From the NCBI GenBank assembly GCA_963693085.1, contig OY856410.1:887791835-887855834 (forward strand): a stretch of DNA of 64,000 bases, written 5' to 3'. A program made the position numbers and the translations under genes. This document shows, one piece after another, positions 50,146-61,611 of the stretch. The notes beneath the pieces were generated by a model, which worked only from the letters and a program-made list of their open reading frames with translations, did no database searches and had not been told where the DNA came from. Position 1 is the stretch's first letter. The number at the start of each line of letters is the position of its first letter. This DNA is from Alisma plantago-aquatica. Taxonomy: Eukaryota > Streptophyta > Magnoliopsida > Alismatales > Alismataceae.

Positions 50146-51633
50146 ATGGCGGATGAAGAGCTAGTGAAACGCGTGGCAGCACTCTGGGTCCGTGAAGAGG
50201 AAGAGGAAGATATCTTAGACTTCAAAGGATCGAATATAAAGACCGGCGGCGATCATCTAAACCTGGTCTTGGTTGGTCGGTTGGCCACGGAGAGACCTTA
50301 CAACTTTCCGGCGATGAGGAGAACTCTGATTAACGCATGGGCGTTAAAGAAGGAAGCGACGTTTCGGCAGATCTCAAATAACCTATTCGTGATTCAATTT
50401 CTGCATTGGCGGGACAAAGAAAAGGTCGTAGACGAGGGCCCTTGGAACTTTGACAACAACCTCCTGGTGGTTAGAGATATAGAAGCAGAAGACACACCGG
50501 AAAGGATGGAGCTATCTAGATGCACGTTCTGGCTGAGGTTGTATAACCTACCCTTGGGGTACAGAACGGAAGAAGCTATCAAGGCAGTAGCAAGCAAAAT
50601 CGGGAGAGTCATCACCGTCGATTGCGCAGATCTGGGCTGGAGTACATCCTGCCGAGCAAGAGTGGAGATAGACATTACCCTTCCTATAAGGCAAAAGCAA
50701 AAAATAAGAGACCTTAATGGCAGCATTGTAACGATTGGAATAAGGTATGAGAGGATGCCTAACTTCTGTAATGCATGCGGACTGATAGGGCATCTCGAGA
50801 AGGATTGCGTGGAGGACGAGGAAGATGATAATGGTGGACGGCAGCGAATGTGGGATCCGTGGGTTAAAGCTTCACCGGTGAAGCGCTGGGCAGTACCAAT
50901 AAAGGAGGATCTTTTTAGAAGGGATAGCAAGAAGAAGGACTTACGCTTCACAGCCAAACCAATGTCAGGGGATCGGAGCTCTGTCCGTGGGGAGTCAAGA
51001 GGGCTAACGCAGCAACGGAACCGAAGTGCAGCGGGAGAGGAGGGAGAAGTGGCATCCAACTTCAACCCGTCCGAGCAGGAGCTACAAGAGATATTCAAAG
51101 AGAAAGGAGCAGATAAAGCTCATAGGGAGACAAGTGTGTCCAAGCACCTCGAAAGGGTAGGCGGCCGAGGGAAAGAGGATGCAGAAGGAGGTGAGGGAAA
51201 ATCAGCCGATCAGGGCTGCGGTGGGAAAGGATCAGACGCACAAGGCAGTTCAGTCGGCAGGGCAGCTGCGACGGCAGGGAACCAGAAGACCCAAGATGAT
51301 AATAGGGGGAAGGTGGAGGCAGCAAAGCAACACACAGCAGCAATACGAGTCGAGCAGGAAACCAAACAGCAAGGACACTCCAAACCAGGGAGATTCAGAA
51401 GGAAAACACGTCGACTTGAAGCACAAAATCAAGGGGGCAGTACTGATATGATCAGTGAAGATACACAGGTGGGGAAAAAAAGAGGCAGACAGCATAATGG
51501 CTATCAAACTAATAGGGTTGAAGAGGTTTCGTCCATCAGTATGAAAAGAAGGAAGAATTCAGAAGAATTAACAGCCGAGCAAGGCATGCAAGTAGCGGGC
51601 ACTGGGACAGTCCAGGCCCGTGAACAACAATGA
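50146..51633 (+). CDS. LINE ORF1: nucleic-acid-binding gag-like protein (DUF4283, zinc knuckle)
   Basis: A 495-residue open frame from ATG 50146, chosen because its context CCGCCATGGCG is a strong plant start and the reading frame upstream has no earlier ATG. Residues about 30-175 match the DUF4283 region of plant LINE ORF1 (EATFRQISNNLFVIQFLHWR, then VDEGPWNFDNNLLVVRD, RCTFWLRLYNLPLGYRTEEA). A CCHC zinc knuckle follows at about residues 208-221 (CNACGLIGHLEKDC). The C-terminal half is charged and low in structure. ORF1 proteins bind LINE RNA and form the particle used for insertion. The frame is intact. Its TGA stop overlaps the ORF2 ATG as ATGA (51630-51633), suggesting translation of ORF2 by termination-reinitiation. 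Confidence 0.92.
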   Translation: MADEELVKRVAALWVREEEEEDILDFKGSNIKTGGDHLNLVLVGRLATERPYNFPAMRRTLINAWALKKEATFRQISNNLFVIQFLHWRDKEKVVDEGPWNFDNNLLVVRDIEAEDTPERMELSRCTFWLRLYNLPLGYRTEEAIKAVASKIGRVITVDCADLGWSTSCRARVEIDITLPIRQKQKIRDLNGSIVTIGIRYERMPNFCNACGLIGHLEKDCVEDEEDDNGGRQRMWDPWVKASPVKRWAVPIKEDLFRRDSKKKDLRFTAKPMSGDRSSVRGESRGLTQQRNRSAAGEEGEVASNFNPSEQELQEIFKEKGADKAHRETSVSKHLERVGGRGKEDAEGGEGKSADQGCGGKGSDAQGSSVGRAAATAGNQKTQDDNRGKVEAAKQHTAAIRVEQETKQQGHSKPGRFRRKTRRLEAQNQGGSTDMISEDTQVGKKRGRQHNGYQTNRVEEVSSISMKRRKNSEELTAEQGMQVAGTGTVQAREQQ

Positions 51634-54600
51634 AAATCTTATGTTGGAACGTCCAGGGGTTGGGCAGCCCTGGCACGGTCAATTCTCTTCGCAGGAGATG
51701 CTGGGGAGAGATGCCCGACATGGTTTTCGTCATGGAAACCATGTGCAGCAGCACAGAACAGGAAAGAACTAGAAGATGTTGTGGATACGACAGTGGTTTT
51801 GGCGTGGACAACAGAGGAAGGTCAGGCGGGCTGGGTCTCTGGTGGAGAGGAAATAGAGTTACCATTCGATCTTACTCGGATCATCACATCTGCGCGGACT
51901 ATGAGGCAGACAGACGGGAGGACAGTTTCTGTTTCGTTGGTGTTTATGGATGGCCGGCAGTACCTGATAGACACCGTACCTGGACCCTCATGGGGAGCAT
52001 ATGCAGGAACTCTGCTCTTCCTATCTTATTGGGTGGGGACTTCAATGAAATAACGTCACAGGAGGAAAAGCAAGGAGGCCAACCCAGGAGCGAGTGGCAA
52101 ATGAGGAATTTCAGAGATGCTATTGATACGTGTCAGCTGGTCGATTTAGGAAGTACTGGATGCAAATTCACGTGGAAACGAGGGCTCCATGTAGAGAACA
52201 TAATTCGGGAGAGACTGGATCGCTACCTGGCCGATAGACGTTGGTGTGACATATACGGGGTGAGAATAGTTAAAAACTTTCCGATTCATAATTCTGATCA
52301 TGGGCAGATTCTTCTATGGGCTGAAAAAAGTCAACACCGCAATGGGAAAGGTAAGAGATTCAGGTTTGAGAATCTTTGGCTCTCGTCCCCCGATTGCAAG
52401 AAGGTGGTGGAGCAAGCGTGGGATGAAAAAAAGGGAGAAGGACTTCTACTGCAAACGAAGCAATGTGCTGAAAAGTTAAGCAGTTGGGCGGTCAGTAATT
52501 TTGGGGACATCAAGAAAAAAATCCAGAGGACGGAATAGGATCTCATAAAGGCACAGAATAGGCAACCATCTTCCGACATGATTCAGGAGTGTGCACAGCT
52601 GGCCAATTCTCTTCAAGAACTGCAGCGACAAGAAGAAAGTTGGTGGTTCGCCAGAGCAAGAACAAATGAGATGAGAGATGGGGACAAAAACACTAAATAC
52701 TTTCACCATAAAGCGTCACAGAGGAAGCTCAGAAACACGATTGAGGGAATCTATAAGGAGGATGGGAGCTGGCAGACTGATATTCTTGAGATAGAGGGCG
52801 TGATTTCATCTTTTTTTGACACATTATTTACTACCTCACACCCGGTGGGAATTGAGGAATTTCTGAAAGATATGAATGGTGTGCTTCAGGAAAGTGATTT
52901 GGTTGATCTTGACAGAATGCCCACGGAACATGAGATCTAGTTAGCAGTAAACCAAATGCACCCCAACAAGGCGCCGGGACCGGACGGTATGAAGGCGATC
53001 TTTTATCAAAAATTCTAGAACAAAGTGAAAGGAAGTATCCTAGCTTTCATCAGAGGGTGGTGGGAAGGGAAACATGGTCTCCAGGATATCAATGAAACTG
53101 ACATTGTCCTTATTCCAAAAAATGCTTCACCAGTGCGCATCTCCGAATATAGACCAATCAGCCTTTGCAACGTCTCATACAAAATTATTTCTAAAGTCAT
53201 GGCCAATAGAGTGAAGCCGCTGCTGAACACTATGATATCTGAGAACCAGAGTGCTTTTGTGGGTGGAAGAATGATTACTGACAATGCCTTGGTGGCATAT
53301 GAAATTTTCCATACCATGAAGAAGAAAAAGCAAGGAAAGAAGGGACTCATGGCTCTGAAGCTAGATATGAGAAAGGCGTATGATAGGGTGGAGTGGAAGT
53401 TCATGGAGACAGTTATGGAGAAACTTGGACTGCCCGTAAAATGGAGATCGAAGGTGACCGAGTGTATGACCAGCGTTTCACACAAATTCATCGTCAACGG
53501 CAATAGGAGGGGAGCTACAAGACCGACTCGAGGACTTCGCCAAGGTGACCCTATATCTCCCTACTTATTTCTTTTTTGCGCTGAAGCTCTCTCTCTTTCT
53601 ATTTCTAAAGCCACACAGGATAGCCGCATACATGGAATTCAAGCCTGTAGACATGGACCACGTGTATCTCACTTATTCTTTGCAGATGATAGTATCGTTT
53701 TCACCAGGGCTACTTCAGTTGAATGCTCCGCTTTAGCTGAAATTTTCAGCCAATACGAGAGGGCATCCGGGCAGAAGATTAATTATGATAAAATGGAAGT
53801 ATCCTTTAGTAGAAACGTTGATGCAGAGAAAAGGGAGTCTATAAAGAATATGTTGGGGGTAAGGGAGGTGGATAAACATGAGAAATACCTTGGGCTCCCC
53901 ACTGTCATAGGAAGGTCAAAGAAAGTTGTGTTTGCTGCCGTGAAGGACAGGATCTGGAAAAAGCTGCAAGGATGGAAAGAAAATCTTCTATCTCGTCCGG
54001 GAAAGGAAGTGCTCATCAAATCGATCATCCAGGCGATCCCGACGTACCTTATGAGTATTTTCAAAATTCCAGATGGGATTTTAGATGAGATTCACTCTAT
54101 GATTTCAAAATTCTGGTGGGGATCGAAGGACGGGGAAAGAAAATTTCACTGGATGTCATGGGAAAGGCTATGCAGAACAAAGGAGTGTGGAGGATTGGGA
54201 TTCAGAGATCTTAAAGCTTTTAATCAGGCGTTGCTGGCTAAACAAGGATGGTGCATTGCTTCTTCAAGCACATCTCTGGTTAGCCGGATTTTGGGGCAAA
54301 AGTACTTCAAAAGATCCACACCTTTACGTACAATCATAGGAGGAAGTCCAAGCTATTCATGGCGGAGCATTTGGGGTGCAATCCAACTTGTCAAACCAGG
54401 TTTCCTTTGGAGAGTTGGCTCAGGTCACAATATAGACATATATGAAGACAGGTGGATACCGCAACTGGGAGGCCCGGTACAACGTTATCTCATGCAAGGC
54501 CCGGTGGAGTACAGGACGGTCTCACATTTGATCAGCGTGGACACAGATCAATGGGATACTCATGCTCTCTCTGAGATTTTCCCTCCACATATCACAAACA

Positions 54601-55703
54601 TGATAGTAAATATTCCCCTTGGGAGACAGGCCGGGGACGATGTCCTTTGTTGGGACGAGGAAAGCAATGGAGAGTACACAATGAAAAGTGCATATGCCTT
54701 TATCAGGACGGGGGCAGAGATTGCAGGCGAGATGGAGGAGGGAGATTGGAAGCGTATTTGGAAGCAAAATTGGCCACCAAAACTGAAACACTTTATATGG
54801 CGGGTCATGCAAGATATACTTCCAACACAGCATGCTCTTTATCGAAGGCACATCATTGAAGATGATACATGCACGAGATGTAACTTGCAGCAAGAAGATG
54901 CAACGCATGCTTTGCTAACATGCAGCCATTCCTTGCAAGTATGGGTGACGGGCAACTTCTCATGGCCGGCTCAAGCGCACGGCAGCGCAAGGGACTTCAT
55001 TCGAGAGTTGATAAAGGAAGATAACCAGGATAGAATTGATGAAGGAGCAACGCTTATGTGGGTGGCATGGACGGCAAGGAATAAAAGCCTATTTGAACAG
55101 CGCCCTCCCTACATGCCGGCAATGGCAGCTGGATTCCTATCGTTGGTGGCAGATACGAAGGTATATACAGCGGCGACTACCTCCCACAACCATGTCAATC
55201 ACGTGGATACTCAAACCCATTGGAAACCTCCGAACCGGCAGTTAACAAAGCTGAATACAGATGCAAGCTTGAGGAACGACGGGTCGGGAGGCATTGGCGC
55301 TGTCCTAAGGGACAACACGGGAAACGTCCAAGGGACATATCAATGCAGGATAGACCATACATTCTCGGTGCTTAGTGCGGAGGGAATGGCGGTATATTCG
55401 GGCATGGTATTCGCCTTGGAAAGAGGTATTACTGACCTCATAGTTGAAATGGATAGCGCCTTACTCGTCCATGCAATCAAGAGGGAAGGATGGGGAATAG
55501 GTTACGTGGACTGTATCGTTCAAAACATTATCTGCTTCTCTTTACATTTTCTTTCCTTTAATGTATGCTTTGTAAGAATACAAGGTAACGGGGTAGCCCA
55601 TGCCTTGGCTTCAAATGCCTGTCTGCTTGAAGGCTCACGTAGCCTTACTGAAAACTTTGATGATGACATTGTACAACTTTCTTTCAATGACATCAATAGA
55701 TAA
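51630..55703 (+). pseudogene. LINE ORF2: endonuclease, reverse transcriptase, RNase H; three in-frame TAG codons
   Basis: One unshifted frame of 1358 codons. In order: APE-type endonuclease (residues about 1-230; MKILCWNVQGLGSPGTVNSL, LGGDFNEITS, IHNSDHGQI), reverse transcriptase (about 430-760; NKAPGPDGM, YRPISLCNVSYKIISKV, LRQGDPISPYLF, FADDS at about 683-687), a zinc-binding RVT region (about 1043-1125; WPPKLKHFIWRVMQDILP, CTRCNLQQEDATHALLTC) and an RNase H domain (about 1205-1340; LNTDASLRNDGSGGIGAVL, AEGMAVYSG, MDSALL). Stops are TAG at 52536-52538, 52938-52940 and 53016-53018. The third falls in FYQKF-stop-NK, where Trp is usual in relatives. The stops should prevent full translation; otherwise all catalytic blocks are present. 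Stop at 55701-55703. Confidence 0.93.
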
Positions 55704-55724
55704 GTGTGACAGGCACCCTTTTTC

Positions 55725-55733
55725 AAAAAAAAA
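55725..55733 (+). other. LINE poly(A) tail
   Basis: Run of A after TTTTTC, directly before the right target duplication. It is short, and no AATAAA signal precedes it. Confidence 0.85.
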
Positions 55734-57379
55734 ATGTAAAGAGAACAAACATGGGTTATCATTCAATGTGAAGCATCATGTATAACCCTAAACAGATATG
55801 CTATACGGCTGTAGTACATCTTTTATTATGTCCTGAGGAAATTGAGGATACCACTCAAAATCCAACTGACCACTGCTAAGTTGAAATCAGTGCCATACAA
55901 GATCTAGGAAGAGCCGGACTCCTAAGATCTTCTCCGCCCCCGGTCAGTACGGGTCCTCCACAGTGACACAAAAGGTCAAGCTGCTAACAGCCTAGTCCGT
56001 CCTTGGTACAGGTCACGGCACTAGTGAAAGAGGTGGGTACGCATACCCTACCATCTAAGGTACAACCGCAGTTGTCCTCTAATATCATCACATATATAAT
56101 CACCGAGACACGACCGCAGCCGTTCTCAACTAAGGGCTAGGTATGACCGCATTCATCCTCCCTAAACACTTGAATTCAGGATGACAAGCACCCCACATAC
56201 TCATCAGTATGCACTCCGAGTTTCCCTTAGGAATACTCGTTTCACCATCTGGCAAGTTCTGACACTCAGATGGATCTATGGCACAGGACACTACATGATT
56301 AGAGTTGCACTTGATTAGTTATGCCAATTGGGTGAATTAAGGCTGCATCAAACAAGTGGACATACAAACCCTAATTCACTTCTAGCAAGCATATAAATAT
56401 CAAAACCTGAAAAGATATAAAACATATGAAACATAATTTCTCATCTCATCATCACATGGTAATATTCACTTGCCATTCATGAGACTACACCAGTCATCAT
56501 GCTATCACATGATATAAATCCTTTTCACAATATCACAGGGTATCAACCCTTATCAACATAAGAGGAATACACCTCATTCAGGGCTCAATCATGCCCATGA
56601 AACATCTTGTTACTTCTTACTAAGTAACATCTAACCATATGGCTCACAAGGCCATTAAACATCTTGTCACCTCTCACTAGGCAACAATAACATATTAACT
56701 CATGTAATATAATAGTAACACCACTATTTCCTCCACAGGGTTAGGGTTTACTATTCACATCAATTAGGGTTTCATGTTCATTTTATCAATCCAACCCTAA
56801 TATATTGTTCCATACATCTAGGAGCATCCATCAACATTCCAAGTATTTAATATTCTTATCATTTATCATTAAATGATCATCAACACAAGGTATGAGTTTA
56901 TCTCTCATCATTATCATGGTATGATTACATCATACTCATTTTAGCTTACTTATCAAGTATGTTAAACTCATTACATTTCATTGTGACAATTTACATAACA
57001 CTCTCCTTGTGTATCTTATCTAAAAATATTGGATTTGAGATGCATCAAGGTATATCAACCCGGAAATGCTAAATGTGATATCTATCATGTCTCAATGTAT
57101 CAATTCCCTCATCACTTCTATCTTACATGAGTTTATTAACTTATCTTATAATAAGGAATTTCACATCTTAATACTTTCATCCACCAACCTATCACCTTTA
57201 CCATGATGTGCATAGATCACACACAAGGATTGTCCAACTATCTTCAATGATATGGACTCATCTCAAATTAAGGCATTGCTTGTTATAAGGTTGCCTATAG
57301 TCAACCACTTGAGATATTTCATTATTATAGGGTATTACTCATTATTTCATCATTAAGGTTTACTCATATCATTACCCAG

Positions 57380-57830
57380 ACATTAGGGTTATGATTTATC
57401 ATCATATTGCCCATGATTAGAATTCCATGCACTATAGCCCAAATTTAGGGTTTTACATAGCTTTACTCTGTGTTAGGTTTAAGGTTTCATATGACATCGC
57501 CCTCAATTAGGGTTTCACATGGAATCATCCTCAAATAGAGTTTCTCAGGGAATCACCCTCAATTAGGGTTTCACTAATCATCCCAATTAGGGTTTCATTC
57601 AATTATCCATAAATTAGGGATTCATTATTCCTACAATTAGGGTTTGGTATTTCATTACCTTAAATTAGAGTTACCCAAGTCATTACCCTTAATTAGGGTT
57701 ACACTATTACCCTTAATTAGGGTTACACTATTACCCTAGATTAGGGTTTTACTCAGAATTTCCCTAAATCAGGGTTAGGGTTCGTTAACCTTCTCAATTA
57801 GGGTTTCTTGATCTCTTTACTAAGGATCCT
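57380..57830. repeat. Telo-box array in element C LTR
   Basis: At least eleven exact TAGGGTT motifs in 450 bp, most within AATTAGGGTTTCA or AATTAGGGTTACA units at irregular 20-60 bp spacing. AAACCCTAA read on the element's own strand is the plant telo-box. Confidence 0.88.
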
Positions 57831-58089
57831 ACCCTAAATCACCATATGAATCATACTCATGTATGAATTCATTTCTATCATTCTCTCCACTTGATTTGGT
57901 TACATCAACCATCTGATCAAATACAAACAACTATGTTTGACATAGTATACTGAGTTATTGCTTCCATAAACAATTAGGGTTTGCTTAATTGAATAGCCTT
58001 CAACTCACGATTCCTTGGGAGTTAATACCTCAAATTTGGTGAGTCATTAGACCACATCATTAGGAACATTAATCCCAAACATTCAACCC

Positions 58090-58560
58090 TTGGTCAATGC
58101 ATTAAAACGGCCTTGAGACCGTTTACTCAAAAAGGTCAATTAAATCAGATTGAAAATCAGCACTTAATTCAATTAGGTTTCTCTAATTGATTAGGCTTCA
58201 ACTCACGATTCCTTGGGAGTTAATCCCTCAAATTTGGAGGGTCATTAACCAACATCATTATGAACAGGAATCCCAAACGGTCAATGCTTGGTCAACACAC
58301 TCAAATGGTCTTGAAACCGTTTTCCCAAACAGGTCAAGTTGATCAGGTTGAAAATCAGCATTTAATTCAATTCGATTTATCTAATTGATTGGCCTTCAAC
58401 TCACGATTCCTTTGGAGTTAACCCCTAAAATTTGGAGGGACATTAGCCTACAAAATTAGGAACAAGATTACAAGACGGTCAACGCTTTTTCAACCATATC
58501 AAACGGTCTTGAAACCGTTTTCCCAAAAACGGTTTGCTGAAACCGCATAGCCAATCAATT
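58090..58560. repeat. AAACGG/CCGTTT half-site cluster in element C LTR
   Basis: AAACGG(C/T)(C/A) and GACCGTTT or AAACCGTTTT half-sites, related to the array in solo LTR D but fewer. Three repeats of TTCAACTCACGATTCCTTGG (about 57990, 58198, 58388) with AATTTGGAGGG segments form a ~195-bp tandem unit here. Confidence 0.8.
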
Positions 58561-60000
58561 TAAAACGATTTGGAATAGATATCAAGACCATTTGGCTTGG
58601 TACTTTTCTTTGGATAAGCATCTAGGATGATGTCATCATCCCCTTCCTTCGAACAACCAAGAACAGCAACCGTTCTTGATGGAAATTGCAGCAAGGAAAC
58701 AAGTGTGTATCAAATTGAAGAAATCAATCAACAAAGCATAGAGAATTGATGCAATAGCAATGTTTAAGGGTTTGAGTTATAAAACCCGCCTCCAATTGAG
58801 CTCCAAAGCTTCAAGCTCACGCCATTAATGGTGGATGAAGCTCTAGCAACTCCCCCTAAACTCGTCCTCAAGCTTTTGGATGAAAAAGTTGGCTAGGGTT
58901 GAAGAGGAGATCAAAATAAGAAGAAATCAATGATTTATTTTTGATTTCCACCATGGAATCAAGGAGAACGAAGGTCAAGGACCTTACCAACAGGTTGGGG
59001 TCGTCCTCCTGCTCCTCCACAGCTCCTTAGTCGTTTTCCAAGCAAGAGGAAAGAAAAGAATCCGAAATAGCCTTTGTTTTGGCTTGGTAAAGGTACTTTT
59101 ATAAGAAAATTGATGAAAGAGAAAATGCATTATTAAAATGCATTAAATTCCAAAAATATGGCCGCCTCTTCCCCCTCAAATTCCCCTCAAAATCCTTAAG
59201 GACGAGGCTATCTTCATTGCCTCTTATTCCTCTTCATTATCCATCATTTAAAGAAAATCAAATTAAGCACCTTAATGCTTATTATATTAATATCCATATG
59301 TGAGTGGGTTTTCTTTTCCTTATAATAATGGTGAGTGGAATTTCACCTTCTTAGGATATTTTCGTTCCTTATCTTGGAAAAAGAACGTCCATCCTTATTC
59401 AAAATCAACCAATAACATTTTGGTTGAAGGCCCTTTAATTAATACATTCATTTTTGCCCTAATTTGAATTAGGGTTTCACTTATGATTAAATCTTGATTA
59501 TTTTAATATCAAGATTCTCTCTCCTCCAACTTAATTCAAATGAGGCACCCCTCTCATTTTATTTGCTCTACATGATTCCAAGGAACATTAAGGACCTTAT
59601 TGAAGTGGTAATTTGCATATTGAACCCTAGGTTTTGGGTAAATTGCACATTACACCAAAACTAGGTTTTCATGCACATACATTGTTTTATCAGATCTTTC
59701 TTGGTATTCAGGCTTCCATAAGCCATACCTCAGCATCATCTTTACTCTCATGATGATTCAACACATGAGGAACATATTATCATGCACAATTTGCACTTAA
59801 ACCCCTCAACTTGGGTAATTTGCACTTTAGTCCAAAATAGGCAAAACATTGATTTCAACAATGTTCAAAAAGGACTAGAATTGCAATATAAGTTCCTCTT
59901 GAACCCTAATTACCTTTCACAAGATCAGATTAAGCATTTAATCATCTTTCTTAATCAAAACACCTAGGGTTAAAGTATAACCCAGGTCAGGGGTGTTACA

Positions 60001-61611
60001 AATTATAAACCCCTAACAAGGATTTCATTCTCGAAATCCAGATAAAGGAGGACAAATATATTTCATTTATCATACTATCTAGTCTTCACATAACATCTCA
60101 TTATTATGGAGACACCATAAAACTTTGATCAGAACCAAGTGTTTCCATACAAGATTCTCATAGAATCAACACACAAGGCACATGCCCCACTGTCCCTCAT
60201 CATTGACTATAGAGTCAACTTTGTGTCAAATAACACTTTTCTTATTCAGAGAAGCATCGTACATTCTTTATTAATATCATGTTTATGCAGAGCATAAACC
60301 CCTAACATATAATGTTCATATTATTATAATCAGACTAATTTCACAGTTGACCACTCTAGGTAGCCAACCTAACCCATCTAATAACTCTCAGATACCAGAA
60401 TCTTTCACCTTGGTATCTATCACATGTGTTGGAAACACATCATATATATCTCTTCCTTTCATCTTGGAACGTTAATTGTTTCATGTCCTCATCTTGGGAC
60501 CAAAGTCCAAGATAACTGATACTTTTCTAAGTATCCATCACATGAACACATTTATCTTATGCACATCAAGTGTCCTAAGACCCACTTGATTGCCATGTCC
60601 CTGAAAGGAAAGAAAACAAGGATTCATATTCCTCTTATTAATTTATGTATTTTCAATTATTCATAAACCATTTACTTTTTATCTCATCCTAGGTTCCTTG
60701 CCTTTAGCATTAAAATTTGTAAGGATGATTGCATGTCATTATCCCTTTCTTTATTATTATCTAGCATGTTTATGATCATCTCATGATCTCATCACAATTC
60801 CCATTTCCTCATTATGGGAAAGATCTTTATTATGCTTGCAGCATTGTTGAACAGGGTTCATCTCCCTCATTCTTATTCTTATCTTATGAGGAGTACACTT
60901 TTAGTTCCACATACAACATGCTCATCTAAGATTATCTCAGACTTCTCTTTCTTATGCATAGGATATGACACATTTATTCATTCCATATTTCTGATTTCAT
61001 GATACTCATTAGATTGTATCAGAATGACTGCTTGATCAGGGCAATCAGAGAGATTACAATCTAAGAGTTTCCATACTCACTTTATCATCAATAGTTGTAT
61101 ACCTGGCCAGGGTATATAAATACTGAGATTAAGTGGTATGCACTTTGTATACTATCATATTCCTCACTTTTCATATCATTATACACACATGACTTTCCCT
61201 TGTTCCAACATGACTAAGTCATTTAGGAACTCTTTTAAAGCTCAAACTTCTGTATTAAGGACTGATAACCTAGATCGTAAAGCTAGTATCCAGTCCACTA
61301 TATGCATTACTGTTGCTCTAATCTACCCAACAGTAATACTTAAAGAAAGATTTTCTTATCATAAATGGATCAACTAGGAGACTCTTAGGCAATTGTATCT
61401 GTCTTGCCTGCTCCCATGCACCTCTTCTTGGTGCAATATTGCTGCTCTCAGCAGCAATCTCCTCATGTGACCCAGTCATCTTTAAGTTCTTCTTCTCTTA
61501 TATGAGTAGAAGACATTATCAGATACACTGGATGATACCAGAACAGACTCTACTACCTAAGTCCTATGTCTCTGTAGACTCAGCGAACCTAGAGCTCTGA
61601 TACCACTTAAT
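60001..61611 (-). other. Element C internal region (1611 bp, no gag-pol)
   Basis: Next to the 3' LTR the minus strand carries GGATTTCGAGAATGAAATCC followed by TTGTTAGGGGTTTATAATT, the end-of-pol and polypurine motif of Tekay elements. 60390-60600 aligns with the element B protease-linker region (39700-40000), and 60650-61590 with the B leader. RT, RNase H and integrase are absent, so the region is an internal deletion product of a B-like element. Confidence 0.8.
61594..61605 (-). promoter_or_regulatory. Element C primer-binding site (initiator tRNA-Met)
   Basis: GCTCTGATACCA, the exact complement of the canonical TGGTATCAGAGC site, six bases from the LTR edge at 61612. Confidence 0.93.

Larger units (their letters stand above)
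49948..55733 (+). mobile_element. L1-type LINE with RNase H, nearly full length
   Basis: A 5786-bp insertion with a 16-bp target duplication, about 200 bp of GC-rich 5' untranslated region, ORF1, ORF2, a very short 3' untranslated region (about 21 bp) and a short poly(A). The coding density and G+C are clearly higher than in the AT-rich LTR around it. The structure is that of plant L1 elements, copied by target-primed reverse transcription. Confidence 0.95.
48767..60000 (-). repeat. Element C 3' LTR (about 5.4 kb without the LINE)
   Basis: TGTAGCATCC at 48767 to GGGGTGTTACA at 60000, with the LINE at 49948-55733 plus one duplicated target copy inserted. It contains the GGGGTGAGAC and GAGAGATATAACTC module (49245-49285), a telo-box array (57380-57830) and several AAACGG/CCGTTT half-sites (58090-58560). 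Confidence 0.9.

Noticed and set aside
50394..51098. 234-residue minus-strand open frame
   Set aside because: Antisense shadow of LINE ORF1.
53015..53503. Minus-strand open frame of 162 residues, plus others at 53783-54908
   Set aside because: Antisense shadows of LINE ORF2.
57380..57830. Interstitial telomere
   Set aside because: TAGGGTT motifs are spaced irregularly within AATTAGGGTTTCA units and not in head-to-tail TTTAGGG arrays.
13877..61605. tRNA gene fragments (TGGTATCAGAGC-like)
   Set aside because: These are retrotransposon primer-binding sites at LTR borders; no cloverleaf surrounds them.
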